From NCBI GenBank assembly GCA_039800965.1, contig JBDLPS010000105.1:1-38849 (forward strand): DNA of 38,849 bases, in the 5' to 3' direction. Each line of letters starts with the position of its first letter. Position 1 is the stretch's first letter. The DNA is from ZC4RG30 sp039800965. GTDB taxonomy: Bacteria > Pseudomonadota > Gammaproteobacteria > Steroidobacterales > Steroidobacteraceae. The notes below the pieces were generated by a model. It saw only the letters and a program-made list of their open reading frames with translations, searched no databases and had not been told where the DNA came from. The translations under genes and the position numbers were made by a program. This document shows positions 16,255 to 24,395 of this stretch, in pieces.

Positions 16255-18129
16255 TCAGTTGAGCTTGATGCGCGAGGAGACCACGGCAGCCTTGCCGGTT
16301 GCCTGCGTAGACAGGCTGTCGCCGGTGACCGTGTAGGCCGTGGCGATGCCCACGGCAGCCGAAAGGCCCGCCGTGCCATTGGTATCCACCGCGGAAAGGC
16401 TACCCGTGGCGCAACCGCTGCCCATGCCGACCTGGTAGCTGCCCGTGGCCGATGCCGAGGCCGCGCCGGACAGACAGAAATCCTCGATGCCCGCCACCAG
16501 GGACGGATAGTTCTGCGCGCTCTGGCTGTTGGCCTGGAACACCGTGTTGTCCGCCCCATAGACGACGAAGCCCAGGCGATCCACGGTCCATGCGCCGAGC
16601 AACTGCCCGCTCGTGCTGGCCACCGGCGTGAGCGTGGCGTTGCCCGACAGGCCACCCGGCAGCGACAGGGTGCCCGTCAGCAGGCCGGCGCCATCCTTGG
16701 ACAAGGCGCCACTGGCGAGCTGCGCCCCCGAGGCAAAGCCACACTTGTCGTTGGTGTCGGCGGCGACGGTCACGGCGCGGAACGCGCCCGTCGCCTGGTT
16801 CCAGTTGTAGACGCCGTATTCAACGCCGTTGCCGTTGGTGTTGAGGCCGGTGCTGTTGCAGGCCGCATCACCCTGATGCAGGCCGAGGACGTAGGTGCCA
16901 TCGGCGAACAGCGACAGATACCCACGCAGGCTGGTTCCGCCGATGTTCAGGGTGTAGGTGCCATTGAGCGGCACGACCATCGTGTTCGCGATGCAGGTGA
17001 CGACGACATTGGTCACATCGCCCGAAGCCACCACGAGGCCCTGCGGTCGCTCCAGCGTGCAGGTCTGCCCCGACGGCTGCTGCTTCACGGAAACCGCGTA
17101 GTTGGAGGGCGCCGTGAGCGGCGTGGCGAACACGAACGCACCCGCGCCGGCGGGAACGGCGAGATCGTCGCCGAGGTTGTCCTGTAGCACGAGGCCCGCA
17201 GCGAGGCTGCCGCCCGGCACGATGATGCTGCCACCCACCGAGAACAGGTTGGTCGTGCAGCTGACCTGCACGGTCGAGATGCTGCTCGAAACGATGTTTC
17301 CCGCGCCGTTTGCAACGGTGCAGGTCTGCTTGGGCGACGACGGCTGCGTGGCCACGGAAACGACCCAGCTGTCGCCAGTGGTCAGCGCGGTGGTGAACGC
17401 GAAGCCGGTCGAACCGGGCGAGACCGTCGGCAGGCTTTCGACCACCGAACCACCGCGGCTGAGCCGCAGCACGAGGCCACCGGAGGTCAAACCCGCGATG
17501 CCACCGCTGATGGTCGCCGTCGTGGTCGTGGCGGCGCAGTTGACCTGCACGCCGGTGACAGGCGAGGACGAGGTACCCGCGCCACTGAGCACCCAGCAAG
17601 TCTGGCCGGCAGGCTGTGTCTGAACGGTGACGCTGTAGGTGGTGAAGGACGTGACGGCGGTGGCGAACTGGAAGGGACCGTTCGAAGCGAGGGTCAGGTT
17701 GTCGCCCGCGTTGTTCTGCAGGACGACGGTACCCGCCAGGCCGGAAAGCGTGCCGGCGACCGTGTAGGTGGCCGGGGCGCAGGTCAACCCGAGTGTGGTG
17801 ATGTTCGCGGTGACGTAGCCTGAGCTGTAATCCAGCACGCAGACCTGGCCCGTCGGCTGCGTCTTGACGACGACCTGGAAGATGCCGCCCGACGCAACGG
17901 TAGTCGCGAAGGTGAAACTGCCGTTGGCGGAGACGGAGAGCGCCTCGCTGCCATTGAGCTGCAGCACCACGGTGCCCGCGAGGCCTGTCACGGTACCGCC
18001 AACGCTGTATTTGACAGTCGTGCCCGAGGAGGAAGACGTGTCGCTTCCACCTCCACCGCAGGCCGCCAGCGCCAGCGCGCCGAACAGGGGGACCAGGAAA
18101 TGGCGGATGGCAGCGAAATTCAGGTTCAC
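16255..18129 (-). CDS. repeat-containing outer-surface lipoprotein
   Basis: The 624-residue protein has a lipobox (ALALAAC, Cys24) followed by a GGGG/Ser-rich tether. At least four tandem modules of about 80-95 residues cover residues 35-400. Each has a GG-x-x-x-GLAGTVVLQ-like strand, an N-G-x-F-x-FAT segment, V-x-x-QP-x-GQ-x-C and a closing V-x-C, so each holds one cysteine pair. The C-terminal 200 residues differ, with CNSTG, FCLSG and other Cys. The modules look like immunoglobulin-like beta sandwiches used in adhesion or binding. No ATG fits; GTG at 18129 behind GGGGGAG is the best start. The function is not known. Confidence 0.75.
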   Translation of the reverse strand: MNLNFAAIRHFLVPLFGALALAACGGGGSDTSSSSGTTVKYSVGGTVTGLAGTVVLQLNGSEALSVSANGSFTFATTVASGGIFQVVVKTQPTGQVCVLDYSSGYVTANITTLGLTCAPATYTVAGTLSGLAGTVVLQNNAGDNLTLASNGPFQFATAVTSFTTYSVTVQTQPAGQTCWVLSGAGTSSSPVTGVQVNCAATTTTATISGGIAGLTSGGLVLRLSRGGSVVESLPTVSPGSTGFAFTTALTTGDSWVVSVATQPSSPKQTCTVANGAGNIVSSSISTVQVSCTTNLFSVGGSIIVPGGSLAAGLVLQDNLGDDLAVPAGAGAFVFATPLTAPSNYAVSVKQQPSGQTCTLERPQGLVVASGDVTNVVVTCIANTMVVPLNGTYTLNIGGTSLRGYLSLFADGTYVLGLHQGDAACNSTGLNTNGNGVEYGVYNWNQATGAFRAVTVAADTNDKCGFASGAQLASGALSKDGAGLLTGTLSLPGGLSGNATLTPVASTSGQLLGAWTVDRLGFVVYGADNTVFQANSQSAQNYPSLVAGIEDFCLSGAASASATGSYQVGMGSGCATGSLSAVDTNGTAGLSAAVGIATAYTVTGDSLSTQATGKAAVVSSRIKLN

Positions 18130-18214
18130 GATGGAGGACTCCCCCGGGAATTCCGGGGCAAACGAGAGAGGGGAAAAACGGAGGGGAAGGATAACAGACG
18201 GGTCCTGCGCCCGG

Positions 18215-19723
18215 TCAGAGCACGCCCGACCCGTTGCTCGCCGCGGGGCATTTGCCGGCGAGCGCGGCGGCCTTGCGCCCCTCGATTCTTTCCGTGACAG
18301 CAGGCTCCGCACCTTCGATGGACAGCGCGGCATCGAACTCCACGACCGCCGCGGCATGCTCCCCCTTCACGCAAAGCAATGCACCGTTGAGCTCCCTGAT
18401 CGGGCGGCTTTGCGGGTACAGGCGTTTCCCGACCGCGACATAGTCTGCGTCGCTCGCCTGGTAAACGCCCGGGGTCAGCAGGGAACCCAACAATCCCAGA
18501 TGCGCCCTCTCGTTGCGCGGCTTGCGAGCGATGACGGTACGGTACATGTTGGCCCTGCGACGGTCCCGGTCCACGGCCGGCGCGCCTTCCTGCCCCAGCG
18601 CATCCGCCGCGATACGGATGACCATGGAGTCCGTCGAACCCTTGCGCAGCGCCTCGGCGGCCTCGCGGCCGGAAGCCTCCGCATCCTCCTTCACCAGATA
18701 GGCAAGTCGCAGCGCGACTTCCCTCGCATCAGGACTGGCGCCATAGGACGACTGCAACTCGGCGGCATAGATCTGCACCAGGTCCTTGTCGGCAGCGCTG
18801 AGCGCGAGTGTCGCCAAGGTATTCAGCAGATCCGGTCGTATCGGCTCCGAGACGGCACGACTGGCTGCGGCAGGGTCCGCTTTCACATCGCTGCGCAACT
18901 GGTAGAACTGTTCCTTGTCGATGTAGCGCGCGAGAGACGTCTCATAAGCCTTCAGCCGGTCGCCGAAATAGCGGTCGACGAGATCGCCGTTCTCCCCACG
19001 GGAATATCCGAGCAGGTATTTCTCGACGTCCGCCGACTGCTGCCGACCCTTCGGATCGACGAAATAGAAATGCATCATCGCCCAGGCCTGGGCGTAATAA
19101 CGGTCGCTCTCGAGCGGACTACGGCCCAGGGACCGGTCGCGGCCCATGAAATCGCGCAGGGAACTGAAGGTCCCGGAGCGGAATTCGCGGATGTAACCGG
19201 GGATCGGCTGGCCGAACACCACCTGGCCGGCCTCGATCTTGTAGGTACCGAAGAGATCCGCCAGACCTTCCTCGTACCAGAGTGGTCGACGCACGACGAG
19301 CGTGTCGAGGATCCAGTGGGTCGCTTCGTGGAACAGCACATGGCGCGTTCCTTCCTTGCCACCCTGGCCCGACAGCACCATGTAGGAACCGGATTCGTTG
19401 CGGTAGAAGTGGCCGCCCTCTTCCTGCGCCACCTTGCCGTCCGCACGGGCGGTCTTGAAGGGCGAGAATTCCTTGTCGCCACGGAAGAGGACGACCTTGA
19501 GCGGAGCGAGCGACTTGCGATTGATGCCGAGGATCGAGGTCGTGGCGCCGATGAATCGGTCGAGCTCCAGCGACCAATCACGGGTGGCCTGTTCCGGCAT
19601 CTGGGAGTAGATCCGGTAACCGTCGCCGTCCAGCTGGATCCAAGGCGTTTCCGCCGCCTGGAGCGAGCCTGTCGAAAACAGCCCCAACAGCACGACGATG
19701 AAGCAGGCGGGCGATCTGAGCAT
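18215..19723 (-). CDS. exported HExxH metallopeptidase-like protein with helical repeats
   Basis: The 502-residue protein has a signal peptide (cleavage near LQAAE, residue 24) and a gluzincin-type zinc site: HEATH (132-136) with a downstream WYEEGLAD whose Glu (151/152) is the likely third ligand. This is the peptidase-MA/DUF1570-like arrangement. The C-terminal half (from about 290) is alpha-helical with TPR-like pieces (DLLNTLATLALSAADKDLVQ, ERAHLGLLGSLL, NGALLCVKGEHAAAVVEFD). It probably acts in the periplasm or at the envelope on peptides or glycoproteins. AAGGA lies 10 bases before the ATG. The DksA-type gene is 17 bases upstream. Confidence 0.8.
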   Translation of the reverse strand: MLRSPACFIVVLLGLFSTGSLQAAETPWIQLDGDGYRIYSQMPEQATRDWSLELDRFIGATTSILGINRKSLAPLKVVLFRGDKEFSPFKTARADGKVAQEEGGHFYRNESGSYMVLSGQGGKEGTRHVLFHEATHWILDTLVVRRPLWYEEGLADLFGTYKIEAGQVVFGQPIPGYIREFRSGTFSSLRDFMGRDRSLGRSPLESDRYYAQAWAMMHFYFVDPKGRQQSADVEKYLLGYSRGENGDLVDRYFGDRLKAYETSLARYIDKEQFYQLRSDVKADPAAASRAVSEPIRPDLLNTLATLALSAADKDLVQIYAAELQSSYGASPDAREVALRLAYLVKEDAEASGREAAEALRKGSTDSMVIRIAADALGQEGAPAVDRDRRRANMYRTVIARKPRNERAHLGLLGSLLTPGVYQASDADYVAVGKRLYPQSRPIRELNGALLCVKGEHAAAVVEFDAALSIEGAEPAVTERIEGRKAAALAGKCPAASNGSGVL

Positions 19724-19740
19724 GGCGACGCGTCCTTTGA

Positions 19741-20007
19741 TCAGCGCAACTGGCTGTCCTTGCTGCCCCGGCGGTTGTAGGCACTGTACGACGATTCGTC
19801 GGCATCGACGGCGGTCTGGCAGGCGATGCACAGTCGCACGCCAGGCAGGGCGTCGCGACGGGCCTGCGGGATGGCGACCTCGCAGCTTTCGCAATGGGAC
19901 GACGAGGGCCCTGCCGCGAGACGGGCACGGGCGCGGGCGACGGCATCCTCGATGCTGTCGTCGATCTGCTGCTGCACGGCGCCGTCCGCCGCCCATCCAC
20001 CGGCCAT
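19741..20007 (-). CDS. DksA/TraR-type C4 zinc-finger protein
   Basis: The 88-residue protein has CESC (39-42) and CIAC (60-63) separated by 17 residues, the C4 zinc finger of the DksA/TraR family. An N-terminal helix (QQQIDDSIEDAVARARARL) lacks the long coiled coil of true DksA, so it resembles the short YbiI-like members. Such proteins can bind RNA polymerase in the secondary channel, but no acidic tip is obvious here. AAGGAG is 7 bases before the ATG. It is the only transcription-related protein recognised in the window. Confidence 0.85.
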   Translation of the reverse strand: MAGGWAADGAVQQQIDDSIEDAVARARARLAAGPSSSHCESCEVAIPQARRDALPGVRLCIACQTAVDADESSYSAYNRRGSKDSQLR

Positions 20008-20072
20008 CGATCGCTCCTTGCCGTCCGGCCCTGCCGGTTCATTGCCGCCAGCATAAACGCTAGGCTGTCCGC

Positions 20073-20468
20073 ATGGACGCCAACACGCGCTGCCCCTGCA
20101 ATCCCGATGCCCGTTACGCGGATTGCTGTGGACGATGGCACGACGGCCCCAGGCGCGGCATGGCACCGGATGCCGAACAGCTGATGCGGTCGCGGTACAG
20201 CGCCTTCGTGCTGGGGCTGGCGGATTACCTGCTCGAGACCTGGCATCCCGCCCACCGACCCCCGCGGATCGAGCCTGATCCACCAGGGCTGTCGTGGCTG
20301 GGGCTGCAGGTAAAACGACATGCATCGGCGGACGCGACGCATGCGACGGTGGAGTTCGTCGCGCGGAGCAAACTGGGCGGCCGCGCCCACCGGCATCACG
20401 AACTGAGCCGCTTCGAAAAACTCGACGGCCGCTGGCTGTACGTGGACGGCAGCCACCCGCAGGGGTGA
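20073..20468 (+). CDS. YchJ-family SEC-C motif protein
   Basis: The 131-residue protein begins with a SEC-C metal-binding motif (CPC at 7-9, DCCG with Cys18 and Cys19) and contains the YchJ core: LMRSRYSAFV, YLLETWHP and FVARSKLGGRAHRHHELSRF. It is divergent from the zinc-finger gene with 65 bases between. YchJ-type proteins (UPF0225) have an NTF2-like core and no settled function. Confidence 0.9.
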   Translation: MDANTRCPCNPDARYADCCGRWHDGPRRGMAPDAEQLMRSRYSAFVLGLADYLLETWHPAHRPPRIEPDPPGLSWLGLQVKRHASADATHATVEFVARSKLGGRAHRHHELSRFEKLDGRWLYVDGSHPQG

Positions 20469-20479
20469 GGCTGCCGTCC
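20444..20479. terminator. long hairpin across the ychJ-like stop codon
   Basis: GGACGGCAGCC (20444-20454) and GGCTGCCGTCC (20469-20479) pair perfectly over 11 bp. Inside, ACCC and GGGT extend the stem around a GCAG loop, leaving a GA bulge. It lies at the convergent junction and includes the stop codon at 20466-20468. There is no T-run, so it may act as a two-way barrier or mRNA 3' stabiliser. Confidence 0.5.
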
Positions 20480-20487
20480 CGCATGGA

Positions 20488-20841
20488 TCACTTCTTCTTG
20501 GCCGCCTTGCGGGCGGGCTTGCGGGCCTCGACGTACGCCGAATGCACGCCGGTGGCCTTGGTGTATGCCTTCCAGTCGTCCTTGGACTGGCGGATGCACG
20601 CTGCCATGAACTCGCGGACTTCGCCGAAAGCCAGCTGCTCGACCGCCTGCTCGTCCATGCCTTCCTCGCGGCCGAGCTTGACGGCGTAGCGGTAGACATC
20701 GGCGCAGAGCTCGCCGATTTCCTTGGCCGTCGGCACGGGCGGATGCGGCGGGATCACGGCCGGCTTGGCAGTTTTCTTCGCTGCTTTCCTGGCGACCTTG
20801 CTGGCGGACTTCTTAGCGGGCGTTTTCTTGGCCTTGGCCAT
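20488..20841 (-). CDS. lysine/alanine-rich basic protein
   Basis: The 117-residue protein has a histone-H1-like basic N-terminus (about 28 residues of Lys-Ala repeats such as KKSASKVARKAAKKTAK), a compact middle segment (PTAKEIGELCADVYRYAVKL, EQLAFGEVREFMAACIRQS) and a second basic tail (KPARKAAKKK). The tails could bind nucleic acid; the middle resembles nothing I can name. It lies 47 bases downstream of the Csp-like gene in the same direction, and may be a separate unit. AGGTAGAG precedes the ATG. Confidence 0.65.
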   Translation of the reverse strand: MAKAKKTPAKKSASKVARKAAKKTAKPAVIPPHPPVPTAKEIGELCADVYRYAVKLGREEGMDEQAVEQLAFGEVREFMAACIRQSKDDWKAYTKATGVHSAYVEARKPARKAAKKK

Positions 20842-20888
20842 GTGCTCTACCTGTCTGTTCTGTTGCGGACGCCGGGATTGTACCGGTA

Positions 20889-21350
20889 TCAGGCGGCAAG
20901 CTTCTCGCAGAGGCGGCGGCAGTCCGCACAGGACTTTTCGCAGGCCTGGCATTCCGGATGGGCATGCTTGCGGCACTCGGCTTCGCAATCGCGGCAGATG
21001 GTCGAGACGACAGGCGCCAGCGCCTTGACGTAGGGCGAACCGGACGCCGCGAGATCACGCAGCGCCGTGCAGGCGGAGACGAGGTCGCGCACAAGGGCCG
21101 CGCAACGGGCAAGCTCGGTATCACCCGTGGCGAGCGACTGCAGGCAATGCGTGAGGCAGACCGCGCCGGCAGACGCGCAGGCCGACGCCGACGCGACCAG
21201 ATCGCCATAGGGGGTGGCCGGACCGTGATGCATGGCATGACCGGCATGGCCCGCGTGGGCGGAATGATCCTCTGCGGCAAGAGCCGGAACGGCTGCAGCG
21301 GCCAGTGCGCCACCGGCAAGCATCGCGTCCATCAATTCGCGGCGATTCAT
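20889..21350 (-). CDS. Csp1-like four-helix copper-storage protein, Tat signal
   Basis: The 153-residue protein begins NRRELMDAMLAGGALAAAAVPALA, a Tat-type signal. A His-rich stretch follows (DHSAHAGHAGHAMHHG), then a helical domain with 13 cysteines in patterns such as CLTHC, CRDC, CQAC, CADC and CRRLC. Cysteine-lined four-helix bundles (DUF326) of this kind store many Cu(I) ions; Methylosinus Csp1 is also Tat-exported and has 13 cysteines. AAGGAG is 10 bases before the ATG. The TonB-dependent receptor gene ends 25 bases upstream, so co-transcription is likely. The probable role is periplasmic copper buffering or storage. Confidence 0.88.
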   Translation of the reverse strand: MNRRELMDAMLAGGALAAAAVPALAAEDHSAHAGHAGHAMHHGPATPYGDLVASASACASAGAVCLTHCLQSLATGDTELARCAALVRDLVSACTALRDLAASGSPYVKALAPVVSTICRDCEAECRKHAHPECQACEKSCADCRRLCEKLAA

Positions 21351-21375
21351 GGTCGAGAACTCCTTTGGTATCCCG

Positions 21376-23853
21376 TCAGGGCCATTTCCATGCCAGGCCT
21401 GCCCAGACCGCACGGGGCGGAGCGGGCGTGACAAACAGCTGTTCCTGAAGAGTATAGATGCTCGTCATGCCGGAAAGGCCGTAAGTCGCATAGCGCCGAT
21501 CGAACAGGTTGCTGACCTGGAGGGACAGCCGCAGGGAAGCCCCGAGCCGGAGGTCGATATCCGCATTCACGATGGCGTGGCCCGCCACCCTGCCCTGCGG
21601 ATCACCGTTGCCTTCGTTGCCGTGTGAATACTGGCTGCCGACGGCGATGAAGGTCCCGCCCAGCGAAAGTGCCGGCGTGGCAGCGAAGGATGCGCGCGCT
21701 TTCAGGCTGCGGGCAGGGACGCCGGGCATGCGGTTGCCCGGAACCACGCTCTCACCGGTTGCGGTGACGAAGGCCGAGCGATAGACGGCCTCGACATAAC
21801 CGGCATTGCCTGACAGGAACAGCTTTCCGATACGGCCCTGCAATCCAAGTTCCGCACCCCGCCGCTCGGTCTGGCCGATGTTGGCGAAATAGCCATACGA
21901 ACTGGCGGTGGCGATGAACTGGATGTCGTTGTCGAGGCGCGATCGATACAGGGCGGCGTTCCAGGAGATATGGTCGGCAAGCTGCCCCCGGCCACCCAGT
22001 TCGAGTGTCCGGGCGACCACTGCCTTGAGATCGGGATCACCGTTGAAACCGGTCGGCAGCGAGCAGGGATTTGCCGGATCCGCGCAGGACAGCTCGATGG
22101 ACGTCGGTGCGCGCATCGCCTCGCTGTAACCCCCGAAGAGCCCGACCGCGCGATCGATGTTGTAGTTGAAGCCCACCGCAGGATTGAAGCGGCGATAGCG
22201 GTGGCGACCGTCGAGCCCATTTGTTTCGGGACCTGCACGCGAACCGATCGGTACGCCATTGGGCAAGGCCGCGGCGCCGGTACCTGAATTGGAGAACGCG
22301 TACGCGGCGACGTAGGCCGGGTTGTACCAGGACAGACCGCTCACCTCGTCCGTCCAGGCATAACCACCATCGTCGGCCAGATAGCGGGCGTTCTCACCCG
22401 CCTGGTCGATCGCCGTGATGTTGTAACTGCCCGAAACCGTCACGTTCAGGCGTTCGGTGGGGTGGAGCGTGTCGGTCGCGTAGATCGACAGGTCGCGCGT
22501 GGTGGACGACAACCGCACCGCGGAGATCACCGGACTGGCGCTGAATACAGGCTTGTTGGTTGACGACGGCGGCAGGCCGTCCGCCGTGAATCCGTAGGCC
22601 TGGTTCGGCGTGGCGACCATGCCGTGGTCGACCAGCCGGGCCAGCACGCTGTCCTGCCCATACCCGATGCGGGACCTGTCGGCGAGCGCGCCGATCACCA
22701 GCGCATGGCGACTGCCCGCGACGCTGCCCGAATGGGACCACTGGAAGGACGCGCCCAGCGTATCGGCCGACGTGGCCGCATGGACGAGACTGGTGTTGAT
22801 GGCATCCGTCCACTGGCCATAGCCCAGCGCCAGCGCCGACGCACCGGTGACGGCATTGGCAGCGGTGCCGTGCGGCGCCCGGTCGACGCAATCGCCACAG
22901 TCGTCGTCGAGCCCGGCGTTGCTGTTGAGGTTGCTCGATCGGATACGCCTGAAATACAGATTGCCGGCAAGCTCGTCCTGCCCGGTCAGCCAGCGCCGGC
23001 CCTTGAGGTTCGCGAAACCGGCGCGGTGTGACGTTCGGTCCGGCCACGTATAGGCAGCGGCCGGATCCGACAGCATGTCGACCGGCAGTGACTGCGTGCC
23101 GCTGACCGCCGTGGAGACGAGCGAGGTCGACAGCTCAAGGACCGTGCCCGGATCATCACCGTGCCAGCGCGCCTTGCCGTAGAACTGGCTGATGCGCGAA
23201 CCGCTGTGCACCCGGTACCCGGACTGCGCATCGACATTCGCGGACAGGAAATAATCCATCGCCCGAGCCGCGTCGACCCAGCCCGCTTCCGTCGCCGCCG
23301 CCTTGCGCCCGAAGGACCCACCGTGCACCCCAAGCGACGCGCCACGGTCATCACGGCCATTGCGCGAGGTGACGACGAGCGCACCACCGAGCGTGTTCAG
23401 GCCAAACATCGGATTCGATCCCGGCAGCAGGCTGATGCTATCTGCCGCCTCCATCGGAATCAGTTCCCAGTTCACGTTCGAACCGAACGGCTCGTTCATC
23501 CTGACGCCATCGAAATAGACCGAAACGCCCACCGGGGCGCCGAGGATGGATGTCGCCTGGTAGCCCCGGATGTTCACGTCATTCTGGTAAGGGTTTCCCG
23601 TCCCGTTGCTGACGCTGACGGACCCCAGCGCACTGTTCAGCGCATCGGCAAGATTGGAAGCCCCCTGCTCGCGGGCAGCGCCGGCCTTCAGCACCTGCAC
23701 GTTGGCAGGCATCTCCGACAAGGGCACCCCCGTCGCATCGAGCAGCGTATGACCGACTACCTCCACCACGTCGAGGTCGCGAACCGGATCGACCGCGCGA
23801 GCAGTCGGCGCGAGCGCGATCGAAACCGCCAGCAGCACGAGGGAAAAACGCAT
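21376..23853 (-). CDS. TonB-dependent outer-membrane receptor
   Basis: The 825-residue protein has a signal peptide (RFSLVLLAVSIALAPTARA), a TonB-box-like stretch (DLDVVEVVG), a plug domain (NVQVLKAGAAREQGASNLAD, NDVNIRGYQAT, VYFDGVRMNEPFG, GSNPMFGLNTLGGALVV) and a beta-barrel. Cysteine pairs in the barrel (DDDCGDCVD; SCADPANPC) mark exposed loops. The C-terminus ends AWKWP, a slightly unusual barrel end. GGAG is 5 bases before the ATG; any longer frame would overlap the cytochrome gene. The cargo is unknown: a copper-storage gene follows and a cytochrome gene precedes, so copper or a copper chelate is a reasonable guess. Confidence 0.9.
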   Translation of the reverse strand: MRFSLVLLAVSIALAPTARAVDPVRDLDVVEVVGHTLLDATGVPLSEMPANVQVLKAGAAREQGASNLADALNSALGSVSVSNGTGNPYQNDVNIRGYQATSILGAPVGVSVYFDGVRMNEPFGSNVNWELIPMEAADSISLLPGSNPMFGLNTLGGALVVTSRNGRDDRGASLGVHGGSFGRKAAATEAGWVDAARAMDYFLSANVDAQSGYRVHSGSRISQFYGKARWHGDDPGTVLELSTSLVSTAVSGTQSLPVDMLSDPAAAYTWPDRTSHRAGFANLKGRRWLTGQDELAGNLYFRRIRSSNLNSNAGLDDDCGDCVDRAPHGTAANAVTGASALALGYGQWTDAINTSLVHAATSADTLGASFQWSHSGSVAGSRHALVIGALADRSRIGYGQDSVLARLVDHGMVATPNQAYGFTADGLPPSSTNKPVFSASPVISAVRLSSTTRDLSIYATDTLHPTERLNVTVSGSYNITAIDQAGENARYLADDGGYAWTDEVSGLSWYNPAYVAAYAFSNSGTGAAALPNGVPIGSRAGPETNGLDGRHRYRRFNPAVGFNYNIDRAVGLFGGYSEAMRAPTSIELSCADPANPCSLPTGFNGDPDLKAVVARTLELGGRGQLADHISWNAALYRSRLDNDIQFIATASSYGYFANIGQTERRGAELGLQGRIGKLFLSGNAGYVEAVYRSAFVTATGESVVPGNRMPGVPARSLKARASFAATPALSLGGTFIAVGSQYSHGNEGNGDPQGRVAGHAIVNADIDLRLGASLRLSLQVSNLFDRRYATYGLSGMTSIYTLQEQLFVTPAPPRAVWAGLAWKWP

Positions 23854-23920
23854 CGGGACTCCAGTACCGGCCGCCTGCCGCGACAGGGCCCTGGATGTTC
23901 GGCCGGCGGACCGGCGGTAG

Positions 23921-24379
23921 CTAGGGAGAAATTCCCGCGGCGGGCTTTTCGCAGTTCCTGGACAGGATGTAGGCGGCCAGCCGGACGTTGGTGTCGGGCC
24001 AGAAATCCGTCTTCGGTGCCGCCGGCGGGTAGAACTGCGGCGTGCTCGACGCCGAAGGCGCATAGAGCATGAACTCGGGAAAGGACTTGAACTTGCGCAT
24101 GAATTTTTCGCCGACGAGCGGCGGCACGCTGCCGCCGGCGTTGTCGATGAACTTGAGATAGAAGTCCGAGAAGCCGTCGAAACTGTTCGGGACCTCGTTG
24201 GCGACGTTTCCCGGCTGACGCCCCTGCAGCGTGTACTGGTGGCACATGCCGCAGGACGATTCGAAATAGAGCTTCCCCTCCAGGACCTGCTTCGGCGTGA
24301 AAAGCGGCAACGAGGCGCAGATGTCGGCTGCGCCCGCCAGCGACGGGAGCAGAACGAGCAGGACAGGCGTCTTTTTCAT
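23921..24379 (-). CDS. exported monohaem cytochrome c-like protein
   Basis: The 152-residue protein has a signal peptide (KKTPVLLVLLPSLAGAA) and one CGMCH haem site (43-47). The rest is unusual for a small cytochrome: VPPLVGEKFMRKFKSFPEF, a proline-rich STPQFYPPAAP and a C-terminal AAYILSRNC like the last helix of class I cytochromes. Met residues in the FMRKF and EFMLY segments are axial-ligand candidates. It starts 16 bases after the TauE/SafE-type gene and lies 67 bases before the receptor, so all three may be co-expressed. Confidence 0.8.
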   Translation of the reverse strand: MKKTPVLLVLLPSLAGAADICASLPLFTPKQVLEGKLYFESSCGMCHQYTLQGRQPGNVANEVPNSFDGFSDFYLKFIDNAGGSVPPLVGEKFMRKFKSFPEFMLYAPSASSTPQFYPPAAPKTDFWPDTNVRLAAYILSRNCEKPAAGISP

Positions 24380-24395
24380 CGTAAGGGGCACTCCA

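Noticed and set aside
18130..18214. Inverted repeat around GGAATTCC upstream of the lipoprotein
   Set aside because: The arms do not pair in register; the match is imperfect and more likely chance in G/C runs.
17864..19780. 638-codon plus-strand open frame
   Set aside because: It is antisense to the lipoprotein and peptidase genes, crosses their intergenic gap and has no domain-like segments.
20073..20468. YchJ-like protein as a SecA fragment because of its SEC-C motif
   Set aside because: Length, start codon and the LMRSRYSAF core match a complete YchJ protein.
23854..24063. Longer N-terminus for the TonB-dependent receptor
   Set aside because: The extension is Arg/Ser-rich, overlaps the cytochrome gene and would bury the signal peptide; GGAG marks the start at 23853.
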